Notes: generated from the sequence alone by a model not told the origin. DNA of 64,000 nt from Anaeramoeba flamelloides (GCA_027625915.1 JANTQA010000040.1:868001-932000); one strand, 5' to 3'. Shown: positions 24,025 through 35,212, counted from the stretch's first letter. Translations and numbers: made by a program.

Positions 24025-24258
24025 TAAATTGTGAAAACAATTCTGTGAGTTTTGAAGTGTCGCTCTTTGGCACTTTGTGAGATATCAAAGATTTTTTTTT
24101 TTTCATTTTTTCCATTTTTCAAATGAGTTATTTTTATTTCAAGAATGTTACAAAATCCTTACTTTGTCAAATATAAAGTGGTTACAAAATAACCACAAAT
24201 TAGATTTAATCAAATTAAATTGATTCTGTACTTTGAGAAAACAATTTGTTTTAAGGGA
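24025..24258 (-). repeat. repeat B, interrupted copy (left part)
   Basis: Reverse complement of about 31530-31764: GAAGTGTCGCTCTTTGGC versus GCACCAAAGAGCGACACTTC, and TATAAAGTGGTTACAAAATA versus TTTGTAACCACTCTATAT. Resumes repeat B after the 3-kb insertion. Confidence 0.6.
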
Positions 24259-26374
24259 TTAGCGTCTACCTAGATTTGTCGATCATGGAGGCGTGATGCC
24301 ATTGAATGTAAATCACATTGTTTCTCAATGTCTTTATAAATTCGATAAGTAAAATAGTAAAAAAAAGATGATATTTATTAAAAATGATTCATTGTATTAG
24401 TAAATAGCCCAACAATTTTTGAAAAAATTCAAAATTTCGACACAAATTTAAAGTTTTAGTCATCAATATTCAGACTCCAAAGTTGCAAAATATCTTTCTT
24501 AAATTTGCCTCCAAATGTAGATAAGTTGCTAAAAAATTCTGAATTTGTTAAAAAAAGTTAAATAATTAACCGAATAGATTCTTTTTACAAATTATTACCA
24601 CAAATATTAGAAATATATTGAAAATTACAACTAGCTTTATAAAAATAAAACTAAAATAATCAATCTGTGGGTTTTTGTATTGTTGGATATTGAATAAATC
24701 CTTGAAATTAAAAAAATAGTTACTTTTGGATGATTCTAAATATTAATTATTAAACACTGGAATACTATTATTTTGAGTTTCTATTTTTAGATTTGAAAAA
24801 GGAATTAAAAAATAAATTTCCAAAAATGATAATTTTTAATTGTGTGATCATTGGTTAAAAAATATATTAATTTATTGTGCAATACTATTTTAGCATAGAT
24901 TTTTTACAGTTATTTGAGCCAGGGGGGCACTAATATCATTTACACCCAATTACAACATACTTTGATTATAGAGAAATCTAGGGTAACAATAATAACTGAA
25001 GTGATTTTAATTTTTTATATTTTTCAAAAACATTATCTTGTAACATGTGTTGAGGCTTGTAATTTTGGTTCTTAGCTGATCGATGATCAACTTCTTTATA
25101 TAAATTTTAATAATGATTTAAAAAGCCCGGAATTTATAATAATTTATTATATTTCTATAAAAAATCAAACAGAAGGTTTGACGAAAAGGGGAGAAAACCA
25201 TGTTATTTTAATACAGCACGGTTTTTTAAAATTTTGGTTGCCACTTGTTGCTTCAAAAAAAATACTTTCTTATTGAAAAACTACTAATTTTCCAAAATAA
25301 ATTGTTGATCTTCAAAGTTTTGATATTAGGATTATTTTTAAAGTTCAAAAGCAATTAATGAACCGATCACATTAAAGAGTTTTTTCAACCATAAATCCCA
25401 TACCCATCAACATTATAGAAGGCACCAATTCATTTCATAATCTTATTTCACTGTTTTGATTTCCAATTTTTATAGGGTAAAGGAAATCCCGATTTGTGTT
25501 GGGTTTCAATGATCTTTTTCTTGGGTAAGTTTCACAATTTCTTGCTCCTCACGTAGTGTTTCTCTAAATTGGCAATAAGAGATTTTCAGATCCTGTAAGT
25601 AAACTTCTTGTTCATGTGTTATTCCAACTTTGTTGTTCTTTGAAATTCTGTTAAAATTTGTGGAAAAAATGCAGTGTTACCAGAAATCTGTATGGTTTCT
25701 TCAGTTGACATTACAATTTTTTGTGCACAAAACATAAAAAAAGAGACTTTTTTTAGAAATTGTTCTGTCAAGAAGACTGTCCTTAGACTGTTCTTTAAAT
25801 TGTGATATTACAAAAATCTGTTTGATTTATTCAGAGTATTACAATGTTTTGGTGCACCAAACAGAAAAAAGATACTTTTTTCAAAAACAAATTGTTCTGT
25901 AAAGTAGATTTTCTTTGGTTTGTTCTTTAAATTGGAATAATAACAAGACTATTTTTTTTTTATTTTATTTTTTTTTTTTTTTGACGGTTTTAGGAATCAA
26001 ATTTAGCAACCAAGATTATCTATTTAATTTAACAGAAATCTAATGGCACTTTTAAGAAATGATTTTTCGTTTTTTGTCTTTTAAAAGAAGTTAATATTTC
26101 TTTTCTGTTTGTCTTTGGTGATCTTAAAAATTTTGGAAAAGTTTGTTTTTTTTTTTAGAAAACATTTTTCTTTTCAATCTTTGCAAAGGAATCCCAACAA
26201 TTTTCGTGTGTGCATTAACAAACAGCTTTCGAATTGAATAAATTCGTTTTAAAAAAGTGTGACCAAAAAAGTTTTTAATAAAGTTCTGAAATTAGGCCTA
26301 CTGAAGTTTGTTTACTGATTTAATAAATACCTTCCGAAAGCTTTTTTGTCGCACTTTTTTAAAATGATTAACCA
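24259..26374. other. gene-free stretch with a decayed tandem duplication
   Basis: Nothing coding recognised. Between 25630 and 25935 a ~130-155 bp unit (TTGTTCTTT.AAATT..., AAATCTGT.TG.TTT.TTCAG, GTGCACAAAAC / GTGCACCAAAC, GATACTTTTTT) occurs about twice in tandem. The rest is AT-rich. Confidence 0.5.
25630..25935. repeat. diverged tandem duplication, ~130-155 bp unit
   Basis: GTTCTTTGAAATT (25634), GTTCTTTAAATTG (25790) and GTTCTTTAAATTG (25921) mark unit starts. Between them the matching words CAGAAATCTGTATGGTTT / CAAAAATCTGTTTGATTT and GAAATTGTTCTGTCAAG / CAAATTGTTCTGTAAAG appear in the same order. Function unknown. Confidence 0.5.
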
Positions 26375-26777
26375 TTAAAAGAATGTTTTTTTTTTTTCTT
26401 TTTGTTTGAAAAGTACTGACAAAACCAAAAAAAAAAAACAGTCTTAGGTTACAATCGATCAGTCTCTGAAAGGCGTGTCTTTCAAAATGAAAAGACAAAA
26501 TTTTTGAAAAGAAAAGGTAAAAAAAAAAAGATTTACAATCCTGTGGAAGATCATTAAGAAATAAATCCTCAGTTTCATGATGAATTTTTGTCAAAGGTGG
26601 TGGTTCTAAAAATGTTCCAGTTTTCAAATCATGAATTACATCTGGTTCAATAATTACAACCGTAACATTTTTATCCAAGACATAAAAATTATTATTAAGC
26701 TCGTGTTCTATTTCTTCTTCGTTGAGACCAACTAAACCTCGAAAACTTATGTTTAAATGATTTGGAGGTTGATCCAT
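26375..26777 (-). CDS. small hypothetical protein, probably two exons
   Basis: Not recognised. ATG at 26777 opens a well-formed acidic frame: FRGLVGLNEEEIEHELNNNF, then a hydrophobic VTVVIIEPDVIHDL and a Pro/Thr-rich segment ending in LFLNDLPQD. A donor GTAAAT lies at 26536-26531. Pairing it with the acceptor before 26415 adds a short Lys-rich tail and a stop at 26375, giving about 93 residues. Without splicing the frame runs into Phe/Lys low complexity to 26298. Exon 1 (26537-26777) is the supported part; the tail is a guess. Its start lies 37 bp from the ATG of a possible divergent gene (26815, +), so a shared promoter is likely if both are real. G+C is above local background. Confidence 0.5.
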
Positions 26778-26814
26778 TTACATTAAATTAAAAAAAGATA
26801 AATTTTTGACAAAA

Positions 26815-27006
26815 ATGAATCTTGGTTTTGATTGTTCAAAGGTAAGTTCAATTTTGATTTTTTATTTTTTTCTTTCAAATGGAATACACTGTGTTGATGT
26901 TACTAGTTTGAACACAACTGTTTTGTTAAGATCAGATAACTTTGAATATTTTTTTTGTTTCAAAGGTAAAAAAGTACTTTATTTAAACAAGGTAAAAAAA
27001 ATTTGA
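26815..27006 (+). CDS. possible small divergent gene (first exon 26815-26841)
   Basis: ATG at 26815 encodes MNLGFDCSK, directly followed by a strong donor GTAAGT at 26842. The frame also stays open, unspliced, through VTSLNTTVLLRSD and FEYFFCF to 27006. Which reading is used cannot be told; no family was recognised. Listed because of the strong donor and the head-to-head position with the gene ending at 26777. It could be non-coding. Confidence 0.25.
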   Translation: MNLGFDCSKVSSILIFYFFLSNGIHCVDVTSLNTTVLLRSDNFEYFFCFKGKKVLYLNKVKKI

Positions 27007-27436
27007 AAAACAAACTCTATTTATAAACTTTATGGGAAATGTAGTCTCATTTTTAAAAGTTTTTCTTTTTCAGATTAAATTTCCAGTTAAAAAAAATGAT
27101 CCGTTTGTTTAACTTTTTTAACCCGAAAATCAATGAAAAATTTGAAAAAACATTTTAACTTTTTTTGGAAATCTCATTTTCGTAATTTTATGGGAGTTTG
27201 TTTGAGAAAACAACCTTGAAACTTTAATCTTAATTTTAAAATACAATAAAAATTAATCAAGTATTGAATCCTTTGTTATCCTCAAAAATTGTACATTCGA
27301 TTTTATTCATAAATATTTATTTAATTTCTTGAGATATGTTCAGAATCGAGAATATCCTTTTTCAATTCTTCCGAGTATCAAAAAAGAACTTTTTGTATTA
27401 AAATTAGAATTTTCTTAATATTTATTAATTTTTTTA

Positions 27437-27631
27437 CAGTTAATTTCACTTTTAAGGTACAAACTTTGAAGGAAATTTAAGTTACTCAATAATCTCAAAT
27501 TAAGAAACAAAATTAGGAATTCTAAGTAAAAATAATTGGTGAAAAAAAAAACAAAAAAGTGCCAAATTTGAGATTTTTCAGTGCCTTGATTTTTGTTGAA
27601 AGTTTGTGTCTTAAAAGTGGTATTAACTGAT
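27437..27631. mobile_element. palindromic MITE family A, degenerate copy 8
   Basis: Left end CAGTTAATTTCACTTTTAAG, right end TTAAAAGTGGTATTAACTGA. The arms are recognisable but carry many changes, making this the oldest copy in the window. Confidence 0.7.
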
Positions 27632-27958
27632 TTATTAGAGATATTAATTTGAATTGATTTTATTTGTTTGAAAATTATTTATGAAATTTTTTAAGAAAAA
27701 ATAACAAAACATATTGTGAGTTCTAAACAATGGGCTTATTATCACACGAAAAGAATTAAGATTGGTAAGTTAACTATTGATTAAAAAAAATCAAATTAAA
27801 AGGCATTTCTTAGACTTTTTCTAATTGAATTTTACAGGGTTTAAAATATTATTTTGGAGGAAGTTTTACACGAAATTGTTTGGTTGATTTTCTCATGTTT
27901 TTTTGTTTAATAAAAAGGAAAATTGGCTTGATATCAAAGTAAAATGAAAAAATTATAT

Positions 27959-28340
27959 ATATATTTTTTTTTTCCATTAAAGAGTGGGTACTAAAAGTCC
28001 ACCTGTTTGCCCGAATCCCTAATTTGAATTAGAGATATTGTTGAACCAAGTGAGAGTTGGTCATTTCTCACAAAAATCGGATCCGCTCCATAAATTGAGA
28101 GGGATTTTGTTCCAATTCCGTTCAGTTTTATAATAGTCAAAAAGATTCAATTCGGTCAAACGATTTCCTCAAAGAATTAGTGGTTCTAAGAAGCATAAGC
28201 CCGATTTTTAATTAAAATTACACCGTGGTGGCTATTTGAGAAAATGGTAAACAATAAGAAATAATGGTTAAGGGAATAGAACCCCGGCCTTCAGATTGTA
28301 CACTGGTTTGTGTTGCCACTGGCCCATACCGGTTCCCCAT
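27959..28340 (-). mobile_element. tRNA-type SINE with A-tail and 10-bp target duplication
   Basis: About 380 bp read on the minus strand from 28340. Near the 5' end is an A-box-like TGGGCCAGTGG (28328-28318). Some 35 bp later comes a B-box-like GGTTCTATTCC, the spacing of a tRNA-derived pol III promoter. The body is much richer in G+C than its surroundings and ends in an A-run (27966-27975). A perfect direct repeat AAAATTATAT flanks it at 27949-27958 and 28341-28350, the target-site duplication of LINE-driven insertion. It cannot fold as a normal tRNA (acceptor arms do not pair), so it is not a tRNA gene. No second copy was found in this window. Confidence 0.75.
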
Positions 28341-28382
28341 AAAATTATATTTTTTTTAATTTTTAAATTATTTAAATACTTA

Positions 28383-28784
28383 CAGTCTGTTCCAAGGCAA
28401 CCCTTTAATTTTTTCAATATCAAATTTTGATATTGATATCGATTTTTAAACAGTTGAATATGAGAATAATAACACTTTATTGAAAAAAAAGTTACTAAAT
28501 GAGCCAATTTTCAAGAATTTTTTATGATTTTCAAAAAATAAAATTTTCATGAACACAAAATAACTCTAAATATTGAAAATTCAGTGAAAAACAATATAAA
28601 CTTTTCTCCTAAAAAAATGAAATTTTCTTCAATCACATCAGAAGTTTATTTTTCATATCAACATATTTAGGAAAAAAATTTTTCAATATGGGCTTTCTTA
28701 TTCTTATATTCAACTTTTAAGAATTTATAACAACATCAAAATTTGATATTGAAAAAAATTCATGGTAGCCTTGGAACAACGGTT
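28383..28784. mobile_element. TA-flanked inverted-repeat element (~400 bp)
   Basis: TA + CAGTCTGTTCCAAGGCAACC at the left; the right end carries GGTAGCCTTGGAACAACGGTT + TA. The arms continue inward with TTTTCAATATCAAATTTTGA versus TCAAAATTTGATATTGAAAA, about 55 bp each. The CAGT-like start and TA flanks suit a Tc1/mariner-type MITE distinct from family A. It begins 33 bp after the SINE duplication. Confidence 0.6.
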
Positions 28785-29011
28785 TATCCCATAATTACTG
28801 TGAGATATAAAATGCTTGAATATCAGTTAATCCAATTTATTCTGAGAAAAAAAAAACCTAAAACAAATATTATACCCTGGCACTGCAAACCAACTCTGTT
28901 TTTGTTAGAGTATATCAAAAGGTTCCAAAAATCAATCATTTTTTATAATTAACAAATAGGAAGAGCTACGAAGAAATGAGTAGAATAATACTAATCCAAG
29001 ATTAATTGATA

Positions 29012-29209
29012 CAGTCAATTCTACTTTCATGCCACAATTTTTTCAACGAAATTTAATGCACAATAAAAATATCACATTAAGGCACAAAATTTGTAATTAT
29101 TTTTTTTACAATTTATTTTACTAGAATCTGAATTTTGTGCTCTAATTTGAGATTTTTATTGTGTCTTAAATTTCGTTAAACGTTTGTACCTTAAAAGTGA
29201 AACTGTCTG
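29012..29209. mobile_element. palindromic MITE family A, copy 9
   Basis: 198 bp, TA flanks (29010-29011, 29210-29211). More mutated arms than copies 1-7 (left CAGTCAATTCTACTTTCATG). Confidence 0.8.
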
Positions 29210-29211
29210 TA

Positions 29212-30933
29212 TATGTATTAAGTAAAAACTAATCAATCAAGATAATTTTTTATTAAAATTGAACACCCAAAATTCTCTGTTACATATTGAAAAAAAAAAA
29301 TGTTCGTTTTATTCAACAATTAAAGATCCAAAGAAAATCCCAATAGAAATAATCAATATATATATATATATATTTCTACAATCATTTCGAATCTTTTAAT
29401 ACCCTTAAAATGACACATTTTCACCAATTCAAGTTAAATTTTATTTAAAAAAAAAAATAAATAAGAATCAAGACAAAAAAAAATAGAAAACAAAAAAGTG
29501 AAAAAATAATATCAATTTTAATGATTCTAAATTAAATTTCCAAAATAAATTTTAAACTTCTAATTATCTCTTCAAACCATTTAAACAAATCTTATTCACC
29601 CATTTTAACAGGAAATTTGATTGACAAATATTTTACAAGATATTGAAATTTTTAATACCGATTATATAATGATGTTTTATACTGGTGATAATTAGTGATT
29701 ATCAGGTCCAGTTAAATAAAGGTAAAATGAAAACTTGAAAAATATTTTTTTTTCAAAAGTTTATTTTATTTTTTTGGTTTCTTCCTTCAAGACAAATAAT
29801 ATTATGAATAATATCATTCTGAAGAAAAAGTAAATAATCTTTAAATTTATTTTAATTGTTTTCATTTTACCAAAAGATGTACCTTTAAAAACAAAATTCA
29901 TTAACTCAATAAATACAATCAAAATATTAATTTTCAACAAAAGTTTAAAAAATATATATTTATTTTTGACAGATCATTTTTTATGTTTAGATAATTATTT
30001 AACATCGATGGTTTTCATATATATGATTGTAGAAACAATTTTAAACCGATTAAAAAATAATTTTTTTTTCTTTGAAATCACTATGCATTGTGCTTTAGAT
30101 CAAATACTTGGTAAATATTCAAAAGAGTATAATCAACTAATAGATATAATGTAGTAATATCTCCTTCCTGGTGTTTTTCCCCGATAAATACTACGACCAC
30201 AATGATGATTATATTGTCTAGAAATTGGAAATTGAAGTATCTAATTCAGAGATTTTTTTGTCATTGATGTTTACAAATAAAAAACAATAATATGGTTATT
30301 TAAAGTTACAAAATTGTTGGGCTGATTAAATATAACTTTGAATATAATATGTGTTTTCTTTTCTTTATTTGCATTTTATAATTCTTTTTGTCATTAAATT
30401 CCATTTTTACACCTTTAGGGTGGATCTAAATGTTATTTTTTTTCTTGTTGATAAGGTAAAAATTTCCCAAAAGTGTTAATTCTGACAAAATTTTCAATAT
30501 AATAAAAAAAATACAACAATAATTTGTTGTTTGAAACTCCCTTTTTATTATATTGATCATAAAAATTTTTTACCGAATGTGATTGTAAATCATTTTTATC
30601 CTTTATAATATGCATTTTTTTCAATTAATGGATGATTTTTTGTATATTACATTGTGAAATATATACAATCAGTCCTGATTTAATCAGTGTTAACAATTCA
30701 CATAATTTCGTCGGATCATTTTACAAATAGAACTACTAGAAAATAGAAATTCATTTGAAAAACAAGAAAAAAAAAACACTTTTTGAAAATACCTTAGATA
30801 TTTAATAGTGTTCAAAAGAATCACAAAATTGGTCTGAAATTGTTCTATTAACAATTCTTTTTCCATATTTAAAATTTTGATGGATTACTTTTTCTCGTAA
30901 GGCTCTAGAGTACTTTACGGTGAGTTCTTTCTA
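29212..30933. other. gene-free stretch
   Basis: Contains an AT dinucleotide run near 29358-29374. One open frame at 29966-30154 (+) is less repetitive than most (HFLCLDNYLTSMVFIYMIVE) but has no recognisable homology and no clear start, so it is not called. Confidence 0.45.
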
Positions 30934-31131
30934 CAGTCAGTTTCACTTTTAAGGCACAAACTTTCAACCAAATTTAAGGCAAAATAAAAATCTCAAATTA
31001 AGGCACAAAATTTGGAATTTTTATTTTTACAATTTATTTTTACTAGAATTTATTTTTTGTGCTTTAATTTGAGATTTTTTTTGTGCCTTAAATTTCGTTG
31101 AAAGTTTGTGCCTTAAAAGTGAAACTGATTG
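30934..31131. mobile_element. palindromic MITE family A, copy 10
   Basis: 198 bp, TA flanks (30932-30933, 31132-31133). Near-canonical arms. Confidence 0.85.
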
Positions 31132-31139
31132 TATACTTG

Positions 31140-31985
31140 AGGGGTGCCTTGAAACCTAAAAAGGCTATTGTGAAATTACACTTCTTTTCATAGGAAAAAT
31201 TTAAATAACAAAAGAAAAGTTCAAAGAAATCTCTTTGATAAAATTCAAATAAGAAAAAAAAAATTTCAAACTATGTAATTGACAATAAATTCAATTAAAA
31301 AAAAAAATGAGAGGATCTCATTGCCAAATAATTCAAATTTTAAAAAAAAGTTACAGGTTCTCTATAACAAAAAATATAAAATCAAAAAAAAAATTTCTTA
31401 GGATACCCTACAGAAAAAAATTCAATTTTGGAAAAAAAAATTAAAAGAGAATTCTCAATTTCCAAAGAATCAATTTTTTAAAAAAAAATTACTTATTTTC
31501 TCATTTTTAAATTTCCCAAGGGTTTAAATTTCCTCAAATTAAAACAAATTGTATTCTAAAAGCACTCAATCAAATAAATTCACTTTAATCTAATTTGTAT
31601 TTATTTTGTAACCACTCTATATTTGACAAACTAAGGTTTTTGTAATATTCTTAGGATAAAAATAACTCATTTAAAAAATTAAAAAATTGAAAAAAAAAAT
31701 CAGGTAGATCTCAAAAAGCACCAAAGAGCGACACTTCAAAACTCATACAGTTGTTTTCAAAATTATATATTCTAACCAATCTAATTGGAAATTGAGTGTC
31801 ACTCTTTGACACATTTTTCAAAAAATAACCTCTTTTTTGATTATTGATTTTTGGAGATCGATCACTCTTCACATTTTGGTTAGTTTTTAATTGCTACTAT
31901 GTACAGATAAAAATTACAAAAATTTTTTTTTCCATTTCAGAAAATTATTTTTCACCATAATGGCTTGACTCTTAACAATAAATTT
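31140..31985 (+). repeat. repeat B, apparently uninterrupted copy
   Basis: Collinear with 46335-46854 plus 47477-47695, and reverse complementary to 24258-24025 plus 21027-20825. Around 31763-31768 (AAATTATATATTC) it is continuous where the two other copies carry inserts. The outer ends (TGCCTTGAAACCTAAAAAGG and TTTTTCACCATAATGGC) are weakly inverted, hinting that B is itself an old transposon. Confidence 0.6.
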
Positions 31986-32604
31986 CCTCGTTCTTAGATT
32001 AATGTAACTTTGAAAATCGAAAAAAGATATTCATTTCAATATATAAAAATATATCTATACACGGTGAGGTGATAAAACTCTGGTATGTAAAGATGGTATT
32101 TAAAAATAAATTTTTCATTTTTTATTTGATTTTGGATGGTCATGTAACCTTGGGGTGGATGTTTCTTTTCAAAACAACTCACGAAATGAAGGGTAATATT
32201 ATTAAAAAATGATCAAATTAAAGAATTTAAAGAGCAAGAATGTCTTCAAATTTCTTAAAAAAAATGAATTGGATTTGAAAAAAATTGTGCCACTCAAAAC
32301 ACTTCCATAATGCAATCATTGTTTTTTATTTTGTTTGCCATTCTTTTTGATTTAAAAAAAAACAATAATTAATTAAGGAGACAACAATCAAAAAAAATAA
32401 ATTGTATTCATTGAATTTTAATTTTTTTTTATTTTATTTTTTATTCAGATATTTCTTGGATTGGGAACTTTCAAAAGGCAATAAAAAGAATAAAACAGGG
32501 GCAAACCATATAAACCGGATGTTTGACTTGTTATTATTATGGTTTGTTTTGAATTAAAAAGTAAAGAAAATTTTTTTTTGTGAGATAATTTATGGGAATA
32601 TTAT
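31986..32604. other. intergenic stretch downstream of the iron-sulfur gene
   Basis: No gene or repeat recognised. Confidence 0.5.
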
Positions 32605-34002
32605 CTAAAAAAATTCTTGACTAAATTGGTTTGGGAAATATTTGAAACATTTACCACAATGGTTACAAGCTGGAGAGTCAATATATTTGTCGTCAGTTGA
32701 GATTTGGACGTCCATTGGGCAAACTTCTTTTAATGTTTTGTTTGCTTCTTCTTTTTTGACTGTTCCAGTTTTAATCTTTAAGAATTTGAATTTGTTTGTT
32801 AAGTCATACATGTATCCTAAAGGACAAATATAACGACAAAAGAACCTTGGAATAACAACACATAATCCTAAACAAGCGATAAGGATACTAAGTTTTAAAT
32901 AAGCGATTGCTAAAGTTTTTTTAATTAGAAAAAAAAAAAAAAAAAGAAAAGAAAAAAAAATAATGAAGAAAAAAGTAAACAGAAAGAAAAACAATCAAAA
33001 AAAAAAGAATTTCAGAAAGAGAAAAAGAAAAAGGGTTTCAGAAAGAGAAAAAAAAAAATGTTAATAAATACGTTGTTTATAAAGCGCTTCTGGCTTCCAA
33101 TAAGCTGCCCAAGGGATATAAGTGAATAAAGTTGTAGATGGTGAAAGAACTGAAAATGGTGCGTCGTGGAAGGGCTTATAATAAAGAGATGATTAAGGTT
33201 TATTGTAAATAATTATTTAAAAAAGGAAGAAAGGTTAATTCTGGTTCCGACAGAAGGAAATGTAATTTTGTTCTTTGATTTAAAACAAAGAAACAAAAGA
33301 AAGAAATTTATGGTTGGTTTTGTGGTGGGTTGAAGAATGGGTTTGTTCATTTTTGTCTTCGTTCTTGTTATGGAAATAATAAAAACGATCGAATTCTTCT
33401 TGATAAGCAAAAACAAAAAAAAAACACTGAAAAAGAAGCCATTTTCAGAAAAGAAAATTACAGAAAGAACAAAAGAAAAAAAAATAGAAAACAAAAGAAA
33501 GGGTTTTTAAGTTAATGGGTGATCTACTTACACTTTTTTTAATTGGATCGATTTCTTCTGTGATTGTTTGGAAGCCGTACAAAACTGAAGAAAAAACTGA
33601 AAAGGCCAACAACAATTGTTTGATCATTTGCAATGATTTAAACCAGTCTCTTGGGATGATGTTTTTATTCGAGATTGGAAGATAGTTAAGCAAATCTTGA
33701 ACAAATCCAAATGGACAAGCCCACGCACATAAAAGCTTTCCAATTGTGACACCGGTAATTAAAATGATACCTACAGCAAGGATTGGGAAGTTACCTGAAG
33801 TTATGGATGACTCGAAGGCATCAAACACACCAACAGCTGTGCTGAAAGGGGCGTGGGTTGCGTGTAAGAAGGGCACCACGATCGGTGTTGCTGAGATTTG
33901 AAACAGCTTGGCATTTAAAAATAATAACACCAAGATTTGGATAAAATGTCTTAAATATTGAGAGGCTGGCTGTTTAAGAAAACTAAAAGATTGTTTCATC
34001 AT
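32605..34002 (-). CDS. NapH-like polytopic 4Fe-4S membrane protein, three exons
   Basis: Exons 33532-34002, 33072-33174 and 32605-32909 join in frame to 292 residues; donors GTAAGT and GTATTT, acceptors AAG and TAG. ATG at 34002 (a second Met follows). A hydrophobic N-terminal helix and a second near ILAVGIILITG lead to CAWACPFGFVQDLL, then a helical segment, CRYICPLGYMYDL, and near the C-terminus EVCPMD with ACNHCGKC. These paired CxxxCPxG motifs are the hallmark of NapH/NosR/polyferredoxin-type electron-transfer proteins of bacteria and archaea. The last ferredoxin-like motif has Phe where a fourth Cys is often found; the CP upstream may supply it. Likely role: moving electrons across or along a membrane in anaerobic redox metabolism. 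Partner unknown. Family is rare in eukaryotes, so lateral acquisition followed by intron gain is inferred. Confidence 0.85.
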
Positions 34003-35004
34003 TTTATGTTTTTGACAACAGAAGAAAAAAATTAAAAAAATACAATTCCTTGATTTACTTTATTTTTGGTTTACTTTTTTTTACAGAATCAATTTATGGA
34101 GTACTGATTTAAAAATAATTCTGTTCTCGTCTTAATTCCTTTAAAATTTGCATTGACTCGTAGAAATTATATTTTCTTCAAACTGAAATAAATTAAATTA
34201 CTTTCAGCTAATTAAAATTGAAATATAAATTAAAACGTTTGAAATCCTTGGGTGGAAAATTTGATGTGTGAAAAATGGTTCTTCGAGATCAAGGGTATAC
34301 TGCAAAAATTATCAGAAAAAACCTTTTTACGGGATAAGGGAGAGAATTTTACAATTAACCTTTAATAATTCTTGTTAGATACAACCGAAATTGGAAATTG
34401 GTGGGTGACCCCTTTTAAAGTGTTTATTCTTTCCTGTATCTATAAAAAAAAAAGGTTTATTTACTTATTCGAAGAAGAGATAATTGTTGTTTTCAAAAGC
34501 AGTTCTCACAGTTATTTTATTAGAATCACAAGAATTTAAATTCCAAGAAACTTCTCTAAAACTAAGAACATCGAATTTAGATGAATAACCCCCCAGTTTA
34601 AAAAATTATATAAGGAAAAAAATTTTTGAATTACAAAAATAATAAAAAAAATAAGAATAATGTATATGGAATTTTCTGAAATCAAGGCCCGGTATTTATT
34701 TAATCATTAGTTAATGATAAAGAAAATTTTAATTTTTTATTGAAATTTATAAAATAAAAATATATAATTTTTTTTTAAAAAGAAGAAAAAATAATACATA
34801 AAATCAGAATTTTATTTTTTATACTTTTTACCTTTTCCAAATTTCCCTTTTTAAGTTGTTTGGGTTCCTCCTCTTTTTGTTTTTTTAGGTGCTTGGAGAG
34901 GTTCAAGGAATAAAAAATCATTATAAGAATTGGTGGACTTGGTCATAACTAACCTAACCAAACTTGTTAATGATCAGATCTAAAATGAATTGAGCTGGAC
35001 TTAT
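34003..35004. other. intergenic stretch upstream of the iron-sulfur gene
   Basis: No gene recognised. Sequence complexity rises toward 34860-35000, possibly an older part of the retroposon that follows. Confidence 0.45.
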
Positions 35005-35212
35005 GCAACTGTGGAGAACTGAATCCAACGAATGCAATCTGAAGCCAACCAAAGTGAACCGAATCGGACTTTAAGTACAATCTGTCGAGTCGTTACCTGG
35101 ACTGGGTTTTTGCTGTCGAGTCGGCATCTTGTACTGGGATTTTGCGAAAACAAGATTTGGGAAACTTGCAAAAAAAAAAGAAAAAAAAAAAAGAAAAAAA
35201 AAAAAGCAACTG
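35005..35212 (+). mobile_element. retroposon-like insert with A-rich tail
   Basis: A G+C-rich ~150-bp block followed by an interrupted A-tail (35169-35205, A-runs broken by G). GCAACTG flanks it at 35005-35011 and 35206-35212, a possible 7-bp target duplication. Internally a ~32-bp unit (CTGTCGAGTCG...ACTGGG.TTTTG) occurs twice in tandem at about 35082-35146. No clear pol III boxes. A SINE, LINE 3' end or processed transcript copy would all fit. The open frames here (35001-35228, 35032-35241) have no protein signature. Confidence 0.5.

Noticed and set aside
28260-28340. Functional tRNA gene on the minus strand
   Set aside because: A- and B-box-like words are present but acceptor and T arms do not pair properly; the downstream body, A-tail and target duplication show a SINE.
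32642-32833. Plus-strand open frame opposite the iron-sulfur gene
   Set aside because: Antisense shadow of the third exon, which has conserved Cys motifs on the minus strand.
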